Source of the DNA: UBA3537 sp038138145
GTDB taxonomy: Bacteria; Bacteroidota; Bacteroidia; Flavobacteriales; Flavobacteriaceae
Assembly: GCA_038138145.1 (NCBI GenBank)
Contig: JAYQDD010000008.1
Span: 11,821-75,820, forward strand
Reading direction: 5' to 3'
DNA length: 64,000 bases
Below, one piece after another: positions 16,588 through 24,031 of the stretch. The notes below the pieces were generated by a model, which had not been told where the DNA came from, did no database searches, and saw nothing but the letters and a program-made list of their open reading frames with translations. Both the position numbers and the translations under genes were made by a program. The first letter of the stretch is position 1. Each line of letters opens with the position of its first letter.

Positions 16588-17904
16588 CTAAGCTGTTCCC
16601 GAAGCCAATGCCATAAGTATAGTACATCCTATAGCGGCAATAGTCCCAATGGCATAGCCAAATACGGCCAACAATACGCCCACCGTTGCTAAAGATGGAT
16701 GAAAAGCAGAGGCCACAATAGGCGCAGAGGCCGCTCCACCTACATTGGCTTGACTTCCTACCGCAAGGAAAAAATATGGTGCTTTAATAAGTTTTGCAAC
16801 GAGAATCAGCAACAGTGCGTGGATACTCATCCATACTACCCCTATGGCAATAAGCCCGGTATTGTCAAAAATGAGTTTTAAATCCATTTTCATGCCAATG
16901 GTAGCCACTAAAATATAAATAAAGACACTCCCAAATTTACTCGCTCCGGCACCTTCATAATTTTTTGCCTTTGTAAAGGAAAGTCCCACCGCAACAAGCG
17001 TAGAAATACTAATCATCCAGAAAAAAGATGAGCCCAAAAATGTAAAAATGTTTTTAGAAGTTTCCGATTCAATACCAGAGACAAGGTCCTCGAAAAATGG
17101 AGCAAAATATCTAGCACACAAATGTGAAAAACTCACTGTACCAAAGGCAATACCCACCATAATCATCAAATCTGTAAGACTTGGATTTCTTTTGACACTT
17201 TCTGTAAATGAGGATACCTTTTCTTTAAGATCTTCGATGGCTGAAGTATCTGCTTTGAGCCATGTATTGATGCGTTTTCTTTTTCCTATACCAATCAACA
17301 GTAGAGCCATCCAAATATTGGCAACCACAATATCGACAAATACCATACCGCCATAGAGTTTAGGGTTATAACCATAGATTTCGAGCATAGCGGTTTGGTT
17401 TGCACCCCCACCAATCCAACTTCCAGCAAGGGTAGACAATCCTCGCCAAACCGCATCTGGACCAACACCACCAACAGTTTCTGGAGAAACCATAGTGATA
17501 AGCAAAATGGCAATGGGGCCACCAATAACAATTCCTAATGTTCCCGTAAAAAACATAATCAGCGCTTTCCACCCCAGGTTGAAGACGGCTTTTAAATCTA
17601 TGCTCAACGTCATGAGTACAAGTGCGGCGGGAAGTAAGTATCGACTTGCTACATAGTATAAATTACTGCTTTCATTGACGATGGTTCCGGAAGGGGTGAT
17701 GCGCTCCCATTCTGGGGCAATCCAACCCAATGTTGTAAATACCGCTGGAAGCATATAAGCCATAAAAAGTCCTGGAACTATTTTGTAAAATTTGTGCCAA
17801 AACCCCGAAGTTTTGGATTCTGTATAAAAAATAAATGCAATGGCTAACATAAGTAAACCAAATACAATAGTATCATTTGTAAAAATAGGTGTGGTAGCGG
17901 TCAT
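16588..17904 (-). CDS. DUF819 family integral membrane protein
   Basis: A very hydrophobic protein of 438 residues with about 11-12 predicted membrane helices. It matches the DUF819 family (segments such as GSWIGGGANQTAMLEIYG and GGAASAPIVASAFHPSLATV). The fold is transporter-like, but the substrate is unknown. It lies 12 nt downstream of the DUF1648 protein, and the two are probably one operon together with the lipoprotein gene. Confidence 0.88.
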   Translation of the reverse strand: MTATTPIFTNDTIVFGLLMLAIAFIFYTESKTSGFWHKFYKIVPGLFMAYMLPAVFTTLGWIAPEWERITPSGTIVNESSNLYYVASRYLLPAALVLMTLSIDLKAVFNLGWKALIMFFTGTLGIVIGGPIAILLITMVSPETVGGVGPDAVWRGLSTLAGSWIGGGANQTAMLEIYGYNPKLYGGMVFVDIVVANIWMALLLIGIGKRKRINTWLKADTSAIEDLKEKVSSFTESVKRNPSLTDLMIMVGIAFGTVSFSHLCARYFAPFFEDLVSGIESETSKNIFTFLGSSFFWMISISTLVAVGLSFTKAKNYEGAGASKFGSVFIYILVATIGMKMDLKLIFDNTGLIAIGVVWMSIHALLLILVAKLIKAPYFFLAVGSQANVGGAASAPIVASAFHPSLATVGVLLAVFGYAIGTIAAIGCTILMALASGTA

Positions 17905-17916
17905 GAGATTTTATGT

Positions 17917-18420
17917 TTACGAATTAATTTTGTTGGCCTTCACAAATATATAAATTATAAGCACTAAACTTCCTATGATGATTATGGGTAAAAACCAACC
18001 ACCCAATGTATTACTTTGGTGTTCAGCAGTTTTAATCATAGTTTTGAGAATATAAGCTAAAAGTAACAGGTTGAAAAAATTAACAACCCTCAGAATTCTT
18101 GTGCTAAAGCGGTAATTCTTTAAGGCATTTTTTTGGGTTATTTTAACGGTGTAATTGTGTAGGTGTGGAAATTTATTTAAAATATAAATTCCTATAAACA
18201 TACTACTAAAAATGCCCATCATCAACCAAATAGATTGCTTTGAGCCGAAAGCATCTGCCACACCACGCCCATTGAAATGTGTGGGTATAATTTCGGGAAG
18301 TTCGGCGAAGTGTACTAATACATACATCCAAATAAAAAAGAATAAAAGAAACGAAATCCGATCAATCCAAAGATCGAATGGGGTTAATGGAATAACTATT
18401 TTTGGGTTTTTTTTAAACAT
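17917..18420 (-). CDS. DUF1648 domain membrane protein
   Basis: A membrane protein of 167 residues with four hydrophobic segments. The DUF1648 signature is visible as PEIIPTHFNGRGVADAFGSK (about residues 43-62). This domain is found in SdpI-like immunity proteins and other small membrane proteins, but no toxin gene is seen nearby, so its role is open. It heads the minus-strand run that continues with the DUF819 gene. The sigma-54 promoter at 18441 points away from it. Confidence 0.8.
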   Translation of the reverse strand: MFKKNPKIVIPLTPFDLWIDRISFLLFFFIWMYVLVHFAELPEIIPTHFNGRGVADAFGSKQSIWLMMGIFSSMFIGIYILNKFPHLHNYTVKITQKNALKNYRFSTRILRVVNFFNLLLLAYILKTMIKTAEHQSNTLGGWFLPIIIIGSLVLIIYIFVKANKINS

Positions 18421-18440
18421 TTATTTTTTAAAATTATTTT

Positions 18441-18456
18441 TGGCACGGAAGTTGCT
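18441..18456 (+). promoter_or_regulatory. sigma-54 (RpoN) promoter, consensus match
   Basis: TGGCACGGAAGTTGCT matches the sigma-54 consensus YTGGCACG-N4-TTGCW at every fixed position (preceded by T; TGG at -24, TTGCT at -12). Transcription would start near 18467 on the plus strand and run into the first small-RNA-like unit. No plus-strand protein gene follows before 20254, so its target must be noncoding. Confidence 0.7.
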
Positions 18457-18466
18457 TAACAGTTAG

Positions 18467-18551
18467 TATATTATTTAATTTTTTTGTTAGTAATATATAT
18501 TTTGGTTGGTTAGTGGTTAAAGCATCATTTCTCTTAATGATGCTTTTTCCT
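18467..18551 (+). ncRNA. candidate small RNA, unit 1 (sigma-54 driven)
   Basis: Predicted from sequence only. Downstream of the sigma-54 promoter come an AT-rich stretch, the 14-nt motif TTTGGTTGGTTAGT (18501-18514), a 4-nt spacer, and a perfect 11-bp hairpin (18519-18529 with 18536-18546, loop TCTCTT) followed by T5-CC-T4: a plausible rho-independent terminator. The expected RNA is about 85 nt. The motif and hairpin architecture recur in unit 2, which argues against chance. No known family is recognised. Confidence 0.55.
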
Positions 18552-18598
18552 TTTGTGAAAGTATTGTTAAACATTATATCAATGTAAACTATTGGTTC

Positions 18599-18606
18599 TA
18601 TATTTG
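18599..18606 (+). promoter_or_regulatory. TAnnTTTG promoter box for small-RNA unit 2
   Basis: TATATTTG at 18599-18606, in noncoding DNA with no plus-strand protein gene after it. A start near 18612 would give an RNA of about 70 nt ending at the hairpin of unit 2. No TTG at the -33 spacing was found. Confidence 0.45.
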
Positions 18607-18611
18607 TACTA

Positions 18612-18680
18612 TAAAGATTGTATTTTGAATACACTTTGGTTGGTTAGTAATAAAAGCACTGTTCTCTCAGTGCTTTTTTT
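18612..18680 (+). ncRNA. candidate small RNA, unit 2
   Basis: Second copy of the element: a small hairpin GTATT-TTG-AATAC (18620-18632), the identical 14-nt TTTGGTTGGTTAGT (18635-18648), a 4-nt spacer, and a 9-10-bp hairpin (18653-18661 with 18668-18676, loop TTCTCT) followed by seven T. The stem keeps AAAGCA/TGCTTT at its base but differs from unit 1 towards the loop on both sides, so pairing is preserved. The hairpin may also end the minus-strand hydrolase transcript that stops at 18682, though its minus-strand T-run is weaker. Confidence 0.55.
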
Positions 18681-18681
18681 A

Positions 18682-19614
18682 TTACAAAGCTTTTACAAAA
18701 TCCAACATCCTGTTCCTGACTTCTTGGGCAATTTCTAATGTAGCAATATTATAAGATTTCATATTTTCCAATTCATCACCTTCAATGTTTACCAAAACAT
18801 GATTCATGTTATCTACAATAAGTAACTGTCCATTTTGTGCTGCTTCATACAAAAGTTTAGCTTCTTCAATACCTACTTGCAAATCTTTATCACCATTGAT
18901 GATAAGGGTAGGAATTTCTTGTTTTTTTATCACTTCAACAGGGTTGTATTGCATCCAATTAGCCATAAAAGGTTGAAGCTCCAAATTAAAAATTGAGCCC
19001 AGTGGCAACGGATAATCTTTTGTGGTTTCTCCTGCTTTTAATGTGGCCAAAACGCGCTTACTGTCTTCCAAAAACATTGGTGCTGATTTCGAAATTTGCT
19101 CTTCAAGAATCTGATCAATAGGTTTTCCAGCACCTGCCAATGAAATAAATGCTGCCACACCTCCTTGTTCAAGTGCCAATAATCCTACCAAACTTCCTTG
19201 GCTATGCCCTGCAACAATGATGGTTTCATACTTGGATTTAAAAAAATTAATGACTGATTTTGCATCGGTCACAAAATCATCAAAAGAGATGTTTTTATCA
19301 ATAGTTTTTGTGCGAATTTGTTTAACAATTCTTTTGTCATACCTGAACGTTGCAATGCCATTATTAGACAAAAAAGTAGCCATTTTTTTTAGCATATCAT
19401 TTTTCATAAATGATTGATTGCCATCACGATCCGTGGGGCCAGAGCCAGCGATAAAAATTACCAATGGTGAAGTTTTATTCTCAATTGGGGTATACAAAGT
19501 TCCTTCAATGTGTTGATTTACACCAAGCTCAGTTGTGGTAAAATTTTGCCCTAAAATAGGCATCGAAAAAAGTAAACTAAAAGCCAGTGACAAAAGGAAT
19601 TTTTTCATAATCAT
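18682..19614 (-). CDS. secreted alpha/beta hydrolase
   Basis: An exported hydrolase of 310 residues: signal peptide (about 4-22) and an alpha/beta-hydrolase fold with oxyanion-region IFIAGSGPTDRDGN, nucleophile Ser138 in AGHSQGS, acid Asp in INGDKDLQ and His in NMNHVLV. It is probably an esterase or peptidase of the periplasm; the substrate is unknown. The ATG at 19614 directly follows the stop of the AlkB-like gene (TAG then ATG); a second ATG at 19608 is also possible. The two genes form an operon. Confidence 0.85.
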   Translation of the reverse strand: MIMKKFLLSLAFSLLFSMPILGQNFTTTELGVNQHIEGTLYTPIENKTSPLVIFIAGSGPTDRDGNQSFMKNDMLKKMATFLSNNGIATFRYDKRIVKQIRTKTIDKNISFDDFVTDAKSVINFFKSKYETIIVAGHSQGSLVGLLALEQGGVAAFISLAGAGKPIDQILEEQISKSAPMFLEDSKRVLATLKAGETTKDYPLPLGSIFNLELQPFMANWMQYNPVEVIKKQEIPTLIINGDKDLQVGIEEAKLLYEAAQNGQLLIVDNMNHVLVNIEGDELENMKSYNIATLEIAQEVRNRMLDFVKAL

Positions 19615-20214
19615 CTATTTTATAATTCGAAATGTGAGGTTGATGCGTTCACCAACATTTTTTTTAGTTTTAGGAATCTGATGAAGCCAATGATGTTGTG
19701 TACTACCACTCATGACCAAAAGACTACCATCAGCTAAATTTAGTCTTAATTTTTGAGTTTTATCTGTACGGTGTTTCATATGAAACAGACGTTCGGCACC
19801 CAAACTCACAGAAGCGATAACAGGGTTTTTGCCTAATTCTTTTTCGTTGTCGGCATGCCAACCGTTACTGTCTTGTCCATTGCGGTACAAGTTGAGCAAG
19901 CACGTTGTAAATGTTTGGTTTAATGTCTTTTCAATTTTTGATTTGATTTCCAAAAGTACAGGTGAAAAAGGAGTTGGATGCATCGTAATGTTAGAGTACG
20001 TGTAAGGGTTTTTATTATTGGCAAAAAGGGCTGTGAGCCGAGGCTGATCGTATTCTTTGCCAAAAACTTTAATACGGTCTTGCTGCCAATCTGTTTCTTT
20101 TCGTAACACATCAAAATAAGTTGATGCTTCATTATGGCTTAAAAAATGCTCATCGTAGGAAATTTCTGCATCTTTTAAAGCTATAGTTGTATTATTTTGA
20201 ACTCCAAAAAGCAT
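19615..20214 (-). CDS. AlkB-like 2-oxoglutarate/Fe(II) dioxygenase
   Basis: A cytoplasmic dioxygenase of 199 residues of the AlkB family, which repairs alkylated bases by oxidative demethylation. Iron ligands are visible as HAD in NGWHADNEKE and His in TQHHWLHQIPK; the 2-oxoglutarate-binding Arg lies in ERINLTFRI near the C-terminus. The substrate recognition loop resembles ALKBH2/3-type members more than E. coli AlkB, but this is a light impression. It is followed directly by the hydrolase gene. Confidence 0.88.
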   Translation of the reverse strand: MLFGVQNNTTIALKDAEISYDEHFLSHNEASTYFDVLRKETDWQQDRIKVFGKEYDQPRLTALFANNKNPYTYSNITMHPTPFSPVLLEIKSKIEKTLNQTFTTCLLNLYRNGQDSNGWHADNEKELGKNPVIASVSLGAERLFHMKHRTDKTQKLRLNLADGSLLVMSGSTQHHWLHQIPKTKKNVGERINLTFRIIK

Positions 20215-20253
20215 CGTTTATTTTTTTTCTAAATTAGCATAAGTTCTGAATTC

Positions 20254-20931
20254 ATGCAACAAAAAACTTATACCTTCATATTAACGCTTTTAATGTCGAC
20301 TTTATTTTTTGCTCAAGCCCCACTACCTGAGGGCTTTAGCGATGTGAAAAAGTTGATTCCAGATTTAGAAATAGACCTGCGCTATGCAAAGCAAAATAAT
20401 TTTGTAGGACAAAAAATTGATGGCTATCAGTCGGAAAAAGCAATTTTGAGTACTGCTGCATCACGAGCTTTAATGGCCGTTCAAGAGGAGTTGATACCCT
20501 ACGGCTTAGGTTTAAAATTCTTTGATGGTTATCGTCCTCAACGCGCTGTACACCATTTTGTGCGCTGGGCTAAAGATGTTCAAGATACTTTGATGAAGGC
20601 CCAATTTTATCCAAACATCAGAAAATCTCAATTGTTCAAAGAACAATATATTGCCAGCCGATCTGGACACAGTAGAGGGAGTTCTATAGATTTGACCCTT
20701 ATTGATTTTAATACGTGTACGGCATTAGACATGGGTAGCCCTTATGATTTTTTTGGTGAAATTTCGCATTTGAGCTATAAAAATTTGACTGCTGAACAGC
20801 TTGCCAATAGAAAATTGCTAAATTCCCTTATGGTCAAACATGGTTTTAGGGCTTATGCTCAGGAATGGTGGCATTTTACTTTTAATAATGAACCATTTCC
20901 CAATACTTATTTTGATTTTGTTGTGGAATAA
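20254..20931 (+). CDS. D-alanyl-D-alanine dipeptidase, VanX/DdpX family
   Basis: A secreted zinc dipeptidase of 225 residues: signal peptide (about 1-20), then DLRYAKQNNFVGQ, the zinc motif SGHSRGSSIDLTL (His and Asp ligands) and the late EWWHFTF (catalytic Glu and third ligand His), all typical of VanX/DdpX. It cleaves D-Ala-D-Ala, probably for recycling of wall peptides. No vanHA or vanRS genes are near, so a vancomycin-resistance role is not supported. Confidence 0.93.
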   Translation: MQQKTYTFILTLLMSTLFFAQAPLPEGFSDVKKLIPDLEIDLRYAKQNNFVGQKIDGYQSEKAILSTAASRALMAVQEELIPYGLGLKFFDGYRPQRAVHHFVRWAKDVQDTLMKAQFYPNIRKSQLFKEQYIASRSGHSRGSSIDLTLIDFNTCTALDMGSPYDFFGEISHLSYKNLTAEQLANRKLLNSLMVKHGFRAYAQEWWHFTFNNEPFPNTYFDFVVE

Positions 20932-20933
20932 AA

Positions 20934-20962
20934 AAAGGGCGATTAATTAAAACCACCCCTTT
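20934..20962 (-). terminator. possible terminator between VanX-like gene and htpG
   Basis: AAAGGG (20934-20939) and CCCTTT (20957-20962) can pair, with a T-run on the minus strand after the stem. The loop is long (17 nt), so the call is weak. It would end the htpG transcript. Confidence 0.35.
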
Positions 20963-20982
20963 CAGCATATCTATGTTTAGAT

Positions 20983-22893
20983 TTATTTAATCATCTCATA
21001 ACTTCGTTTAATGAAATTTGTCAGGGCTTCGCCTTTGAGAAGACCTTGAGAAAGTTGCGCCAAATCTAAACTTTGATTAATCAAACGTTCTCGTTTCTTT
21101 GCTGTTTTAGTGTTTAGAATTTCATTCACCAAATCAGAATTTGTATTGACAACAAGGTTGTACATCTCTGGCATATTGCCCATCCCAAACATACCGCCAC
21201 CGCCAGTCTGTTGCATCTCTTTCATACGGCGCATAAATTCTGGTTGCGTAATCATAAATGGCGCTGCAGAGCTGTCCATAGCTTCAAGCTGAACGATGAA
21301 TTTCTCAGACGAAATGACTTCTTTTAGTTGTTCGTCTAACTTTGTTTTTTCTTCTTCAGTCAGTTTGGAAATTGTATTTTCTTCCTTCTGAATAAGTTTA
21401 TCCACATGATCCGCATCAACACGCACAAAAGAAATATTTTCTTTACTGCCTTCTAATTTTTGAATTAAATGTGAAACTATTGGAGAATCTAACAACAAAA
21501 CCTCATAACCTTTGGCTTTAGCAGCTTCGATATAACTGTGTTGTTCTTCAGCATTTGAGGCGTATAAAATCACCAATTTATCGTCCTTATCCGTTTGTTT
21601 CGCTTTGATTTTGTTGTACAGCTCCTCGTAGGTATAAAAAGCACCGTCTACTGTCGGATAAAGTGCAAATGCTTCTGATTTTTCGAAGAATTTTTCTTCG
21701 GAGAGCATTCCGTATTCAATCACAATTTTGATGTCGTTCCATTTTGATTCAAAATCCTCACGGTTGTTATTGAATAATGATTTCAGCTTATCAGCTACTT
21801 TTTTGGTGATGTACGACGATATTTTTTTTACTGCACCATCAGCTTGAAGGTAAGATCGCGACACATTCAATGGAATGTCTGGCGAATCAATGACTCCGCG
21901 CAACATCGTCAAAAATTCTGGGACAATACCTTCTACATTATCTGTTACAAACACTTGATTTTGATACAGTTGGATGCGGTCTTTTTGGATGTTTATGTCG
22001 TTAGACAACTTTGGAAAATACAAGATTCCAGTCAAATTGAACGGATAATCTACATTCAAATGTATATTGAATAAAGGTTCTTCAAACTGCATAGGATACA
22101 ATTCTCTATAAAAGCCCTTATAGTCTTCATCTTTGAGATCTGAAGGCGTTTTGGTCCACGCCGGATTTGGGTTATTGATGATGTTGTCAACGGTGATTTT
22201 ACGATGAGGTTCAGTAGTTTCTTTACCGTCTTTGTCGGTGGTTGTTTTAGGTTCGTGCTCTGGGTCGTTGATTTCTTTTGTACCAAACTTGATGGGGATA
22301 GGCATAAACTTGTTGTACTTGTTCAACAGTTCTGTTATGCGTTGGTCTTCCAAAAATTCAGTAGAGTCTTCAGCAATGTGTAAGATGATTTCTGTACCTC
22401 TCTCTTGTTTATCTGATGTTTCTAAACTGTATTCTGGACTTCCATCACAAACCCAGTGTGCTGCGGGCTCATCTTTGTACGATTTTGTGATGATTTCTAC
22501 TTTTTCGGCGACCATAAAGGCAGAGTAAAAACCAAGTCCAAAATGTCCAATAATTCCAGCGTCTTCAACTTTATCTTTGTATTTGTCCAAAAATTCTTCA
22601 GCACCAGAAAAGGCAACTTCATTGATGTATTTTTGAACTTCATCAGCAGTCATCCCAATACCTTGATCGATGAGGTGCAGTTTTTTACCTTCTTTATCAA
22701 TTTTCACTTCAATTTTTGGTGCGCCATATTCTACTTTGGCTTCCCCAATATTGGTTAAGTGCTTTAGTTTCAAAGTAGCATCTGTAGCATTACTGATCAA
22801 TTCGCGTAGAAAGATTTCATGATCACTGTACAGAAACTTTTTGATTAGTGGAAAAATATTTTCAACGGATACATTTATAGTTCCTTTACTCAT
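20983..22893 (-). CDS. htpG: molecular chaperone HtpG (Hsp90)
   Basis: ATP-dependent cytoplasmic chaperone of 636 residues. The N-terminal GHKL ATPase domain shows FLRELISNATDA (Asn binds Mg-ATP), DQGIGMTADEV and GHFGLGFYSAFM; the middle domain and the C-terminal dimerisation domain follow. A charged insert at about 215-235 (EPKTTTDKDGKE) is common in Bacteroidetes members. It is a single gene with a likely own promoter. Confidence 0.98.
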   Translation of the reverse strand: MSKGTINVSVENIFPLIKKFLYSDHEIFLRELISNATDATLKLKHLTNIGEAKVEYGAPKIEVKIDKEGKKLHLIDQGIGMTADEVQKYINEVAFSGAEEFLDKYKDKVEDAGIIGHFGLGFYSAFMVAEKVEIITKSYKDEPAAHWVCDGSPEYSLETSDKQERGTEIILHIAEDSTEFLEDQRITELLNKYNKFMPIPIKFGTKEINDPEHEPKTTTDKDGKETTEPHRKITVDNIINNPNPAWTKTPSDLKDEDYKGFYRELYPMQFEEPLFNIHLNVDYPFNLTGILYFPKLSNDINIQKDRIQLYQNQVFVTDNVEGIVPEFLTMLRGVIDSPDIPLNVSRSYLQADGAVKKISSYITKKVADKLKSLFNNNREDFESKWNDIKIVIEYGMLSEEKFFEKSEAFALYPTVDGAFYTYEELYNKIKAKQTDKDDKLVILYASNAEEQHSYIEAAKAKGYEVLLLDSPIVSHLIQKLEGSKENISFVRVDADHVDKLIQKEENTISKLTEEEKTKLDEQLKEVISSEKFIVQLEAMDSSAAPFMITQPEFMRRMKEMQQTGGGGMFGMGNMPEMYNLVVNTNSDLVNEILNTKTAKKRERLINQSLDLAQLSQGLLKGEALTNFIKRSYEMIK

Positions 22894-22924
22894 AGTTTTT
22901 TTTATTTTTATCGATTAATAGTGT

Positions 22925-22957
22925 TAAACTTATGTCAAAAAGAGTACCATTTATCAA
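22925..22957 (-). promoter_or_regulatory. possible promoter of htpG
   Basis: Minus strand TTG (22957-22955), 22 nt, TAAGTTTA (22932-22925), a one-base variant of TAnnTTTG. The start of transcription would lie near 22920, about 25 nt before the ATG. No heat-shock-specific inverted repeat was recognised. Confidence 0.35.
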
Positions 22958-22986
22958 AATGTGACAAACTGGCATTTTATAAAGTT

Positions 22987-22994
22987 TATATTTG
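22987..22994 (+). promoter_or_regulatory. TAnnTTTG promoter box for the FabH-like gene
   Basis: TATATTTG at 22987-22994, 25 nt before the ATG at 23020. It supports the ATG at 23020 over in-frame starts further upstream (from 22921), which would lie before the promoter. Confidence 0.55.
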
Positions 22995-23019
22995 TATAAA
23001 ATCACAACAAAATAACTAT

Positions 23020-24030
23020 ATGTACAACTCAAAAATAATCGGAATGGGGCACTATGTCCCAGACAATATAGTGACCAATGACGACCTGTCAGAACTCATG
23101 GATACAAACGACGCATGGATTCAAGAGCGAACGGGTATAAAACAACGTCGATGGGCAGTAAAAGGGGATGGAAATACAACCTTTAGCATGGGGTTGAAAG
23201 CGGCTGAACAAGCCATTAAAAATGCAGATATTGATAAAAATGATATTGATTTTATTGTGTTTGCGACTTTGAGTCCAGATTATTACTTCCCTGGGCCTGG
23301 AGTACAAATTCAAGAAGCTTTGGGGATTGGTACTGTTGGTGCTTTGGATGTGCGTAATCAGTGTTCTGGATTTGTTTATGGTGTTTCGGTGGCCGATCAA
23401 TTCATCAAAACGGGGATGTACAAGAATGTGTTGGTGATTGGAAGTGAGTTGCAATCACGTGGTATAGACATTTCGACACGTGGCCGAAGTATTTCTGTGA
23501 TTTTTGGTGATGGCGCTGGTGCTGCAGTGCTTTCTCGTGAGGAGGATACCACCAAGGGAATTCTTTCAACGCATTTACATTCTGAGGGCGTACATGCCCT
23601 AGAATTGGCTGCTGAGGCACCAGGAATGGGAAAACGTTGGGTAACAGATATTATCGCTGATAATGACCCAGACGATATGAGCTATAGACCTTATATGAAT
23701 GGACAATTTGTATTTAAAAATGCCATACGACGATTTAGTGAAGTAATCCATCAAGGTCTGGAGGCGAATGGTTTGCAAGTTTCTGATATTGATATGTTAG
23801 TGCCACATCAAGCAAATTTGCGTATTGCACAATTCATACAGAAAAAATTTCAACTTTCAGACGATCAAGTATTTAATAATATTCAAAACTACGGCAATAC
23901 CACTGCGGCTTCTATTCCAATCGCCCTAAGCGAGGCCTGTGCGCAAGGCAAAGTCAAGGAGGGCGATACCGTGGTTCTTGCCGCTTTTGGAAGTGGTTTT
24001 ACTTGGGGTAGTGTCGTAATGAAGTGGTAA
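23020..24030 (+). CDS. 3-oxoacyl-ACP synthase III family protein (FabH-like)
   Basis: A thiolase-fold condensing enzyme of 336 residues. The catalytic triad of KAS III is complete: Cys in DVRNQCSGFVYG (about 120), His in VPHQANLRI (about 262) and Asn in NYGNTTAASI (about 293). The first condensation of fatty-acid synthesis is the usual role; since Bacteroidetes often carry several FabH-like enzymes, it could also serve another acyl pathway. No other fab genes are beside it, so fabH is not assigned. Confidence 0.9.
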   Translation: MYNSKIIGMGHYVPDNIVTNDDLSELMDTNDAWIQERTGIKQRRWAVKGDGNTTFSMGLKAAEQAIKNADIDKNDIDFIVFATLSPDYYFPGPGVQIQEALGIGTVGALDVRNQCSGFVYGVSVADQFIKTGMYKNVLVIGSELQSRGIDISTRGRSISVIFGDGAGAAVLSREEDTTKGILSTHLHSEGVHALELAAEAPGMGKRWVTDIIADNDPDDMSYRPYMNGQFVFKNAIRRFSEVIHQGLEANGLQVSDIDMLVPHQANLRIAQFIQKKFQLSDDQVFNNIQNYGNTTAASIPIALSEACAQGKVKEGDTVVLAAFGSGFTWGSVVMKW

Positions 24031-24031
24031 A

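Noticed and set aside
18434..18634. Minus-strand open frame of 66 codons
   Set aside because: It runs through both hairpin and promoter elements, has low-complexity Lys/Asn content, and no start signal.
18651..18680. Hairpin 2 as nothing but a terminator of the hydrolase gene at 18682
   Set aside because: The longer T-run is on the plus strand, the element is duplicated with a shared 14-nt upstream motif, and copy 1 has no minus-strand gene ending at it. A dual role is still possible.
20254..20931. Vancomycin-resistance gene vanX
   Set aside because: The family match is good but no vanH, vanA or regulator genes lie near; DdpX-like wall recycling is the simpler reading.
22914..22938. Sigma-70 type TTGACA/TATTAAT promoter for htpG
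   Set aside because: The spacing of 12 nt is too short, and TTGACA is not the normal -35 element in Bacteroidetes.
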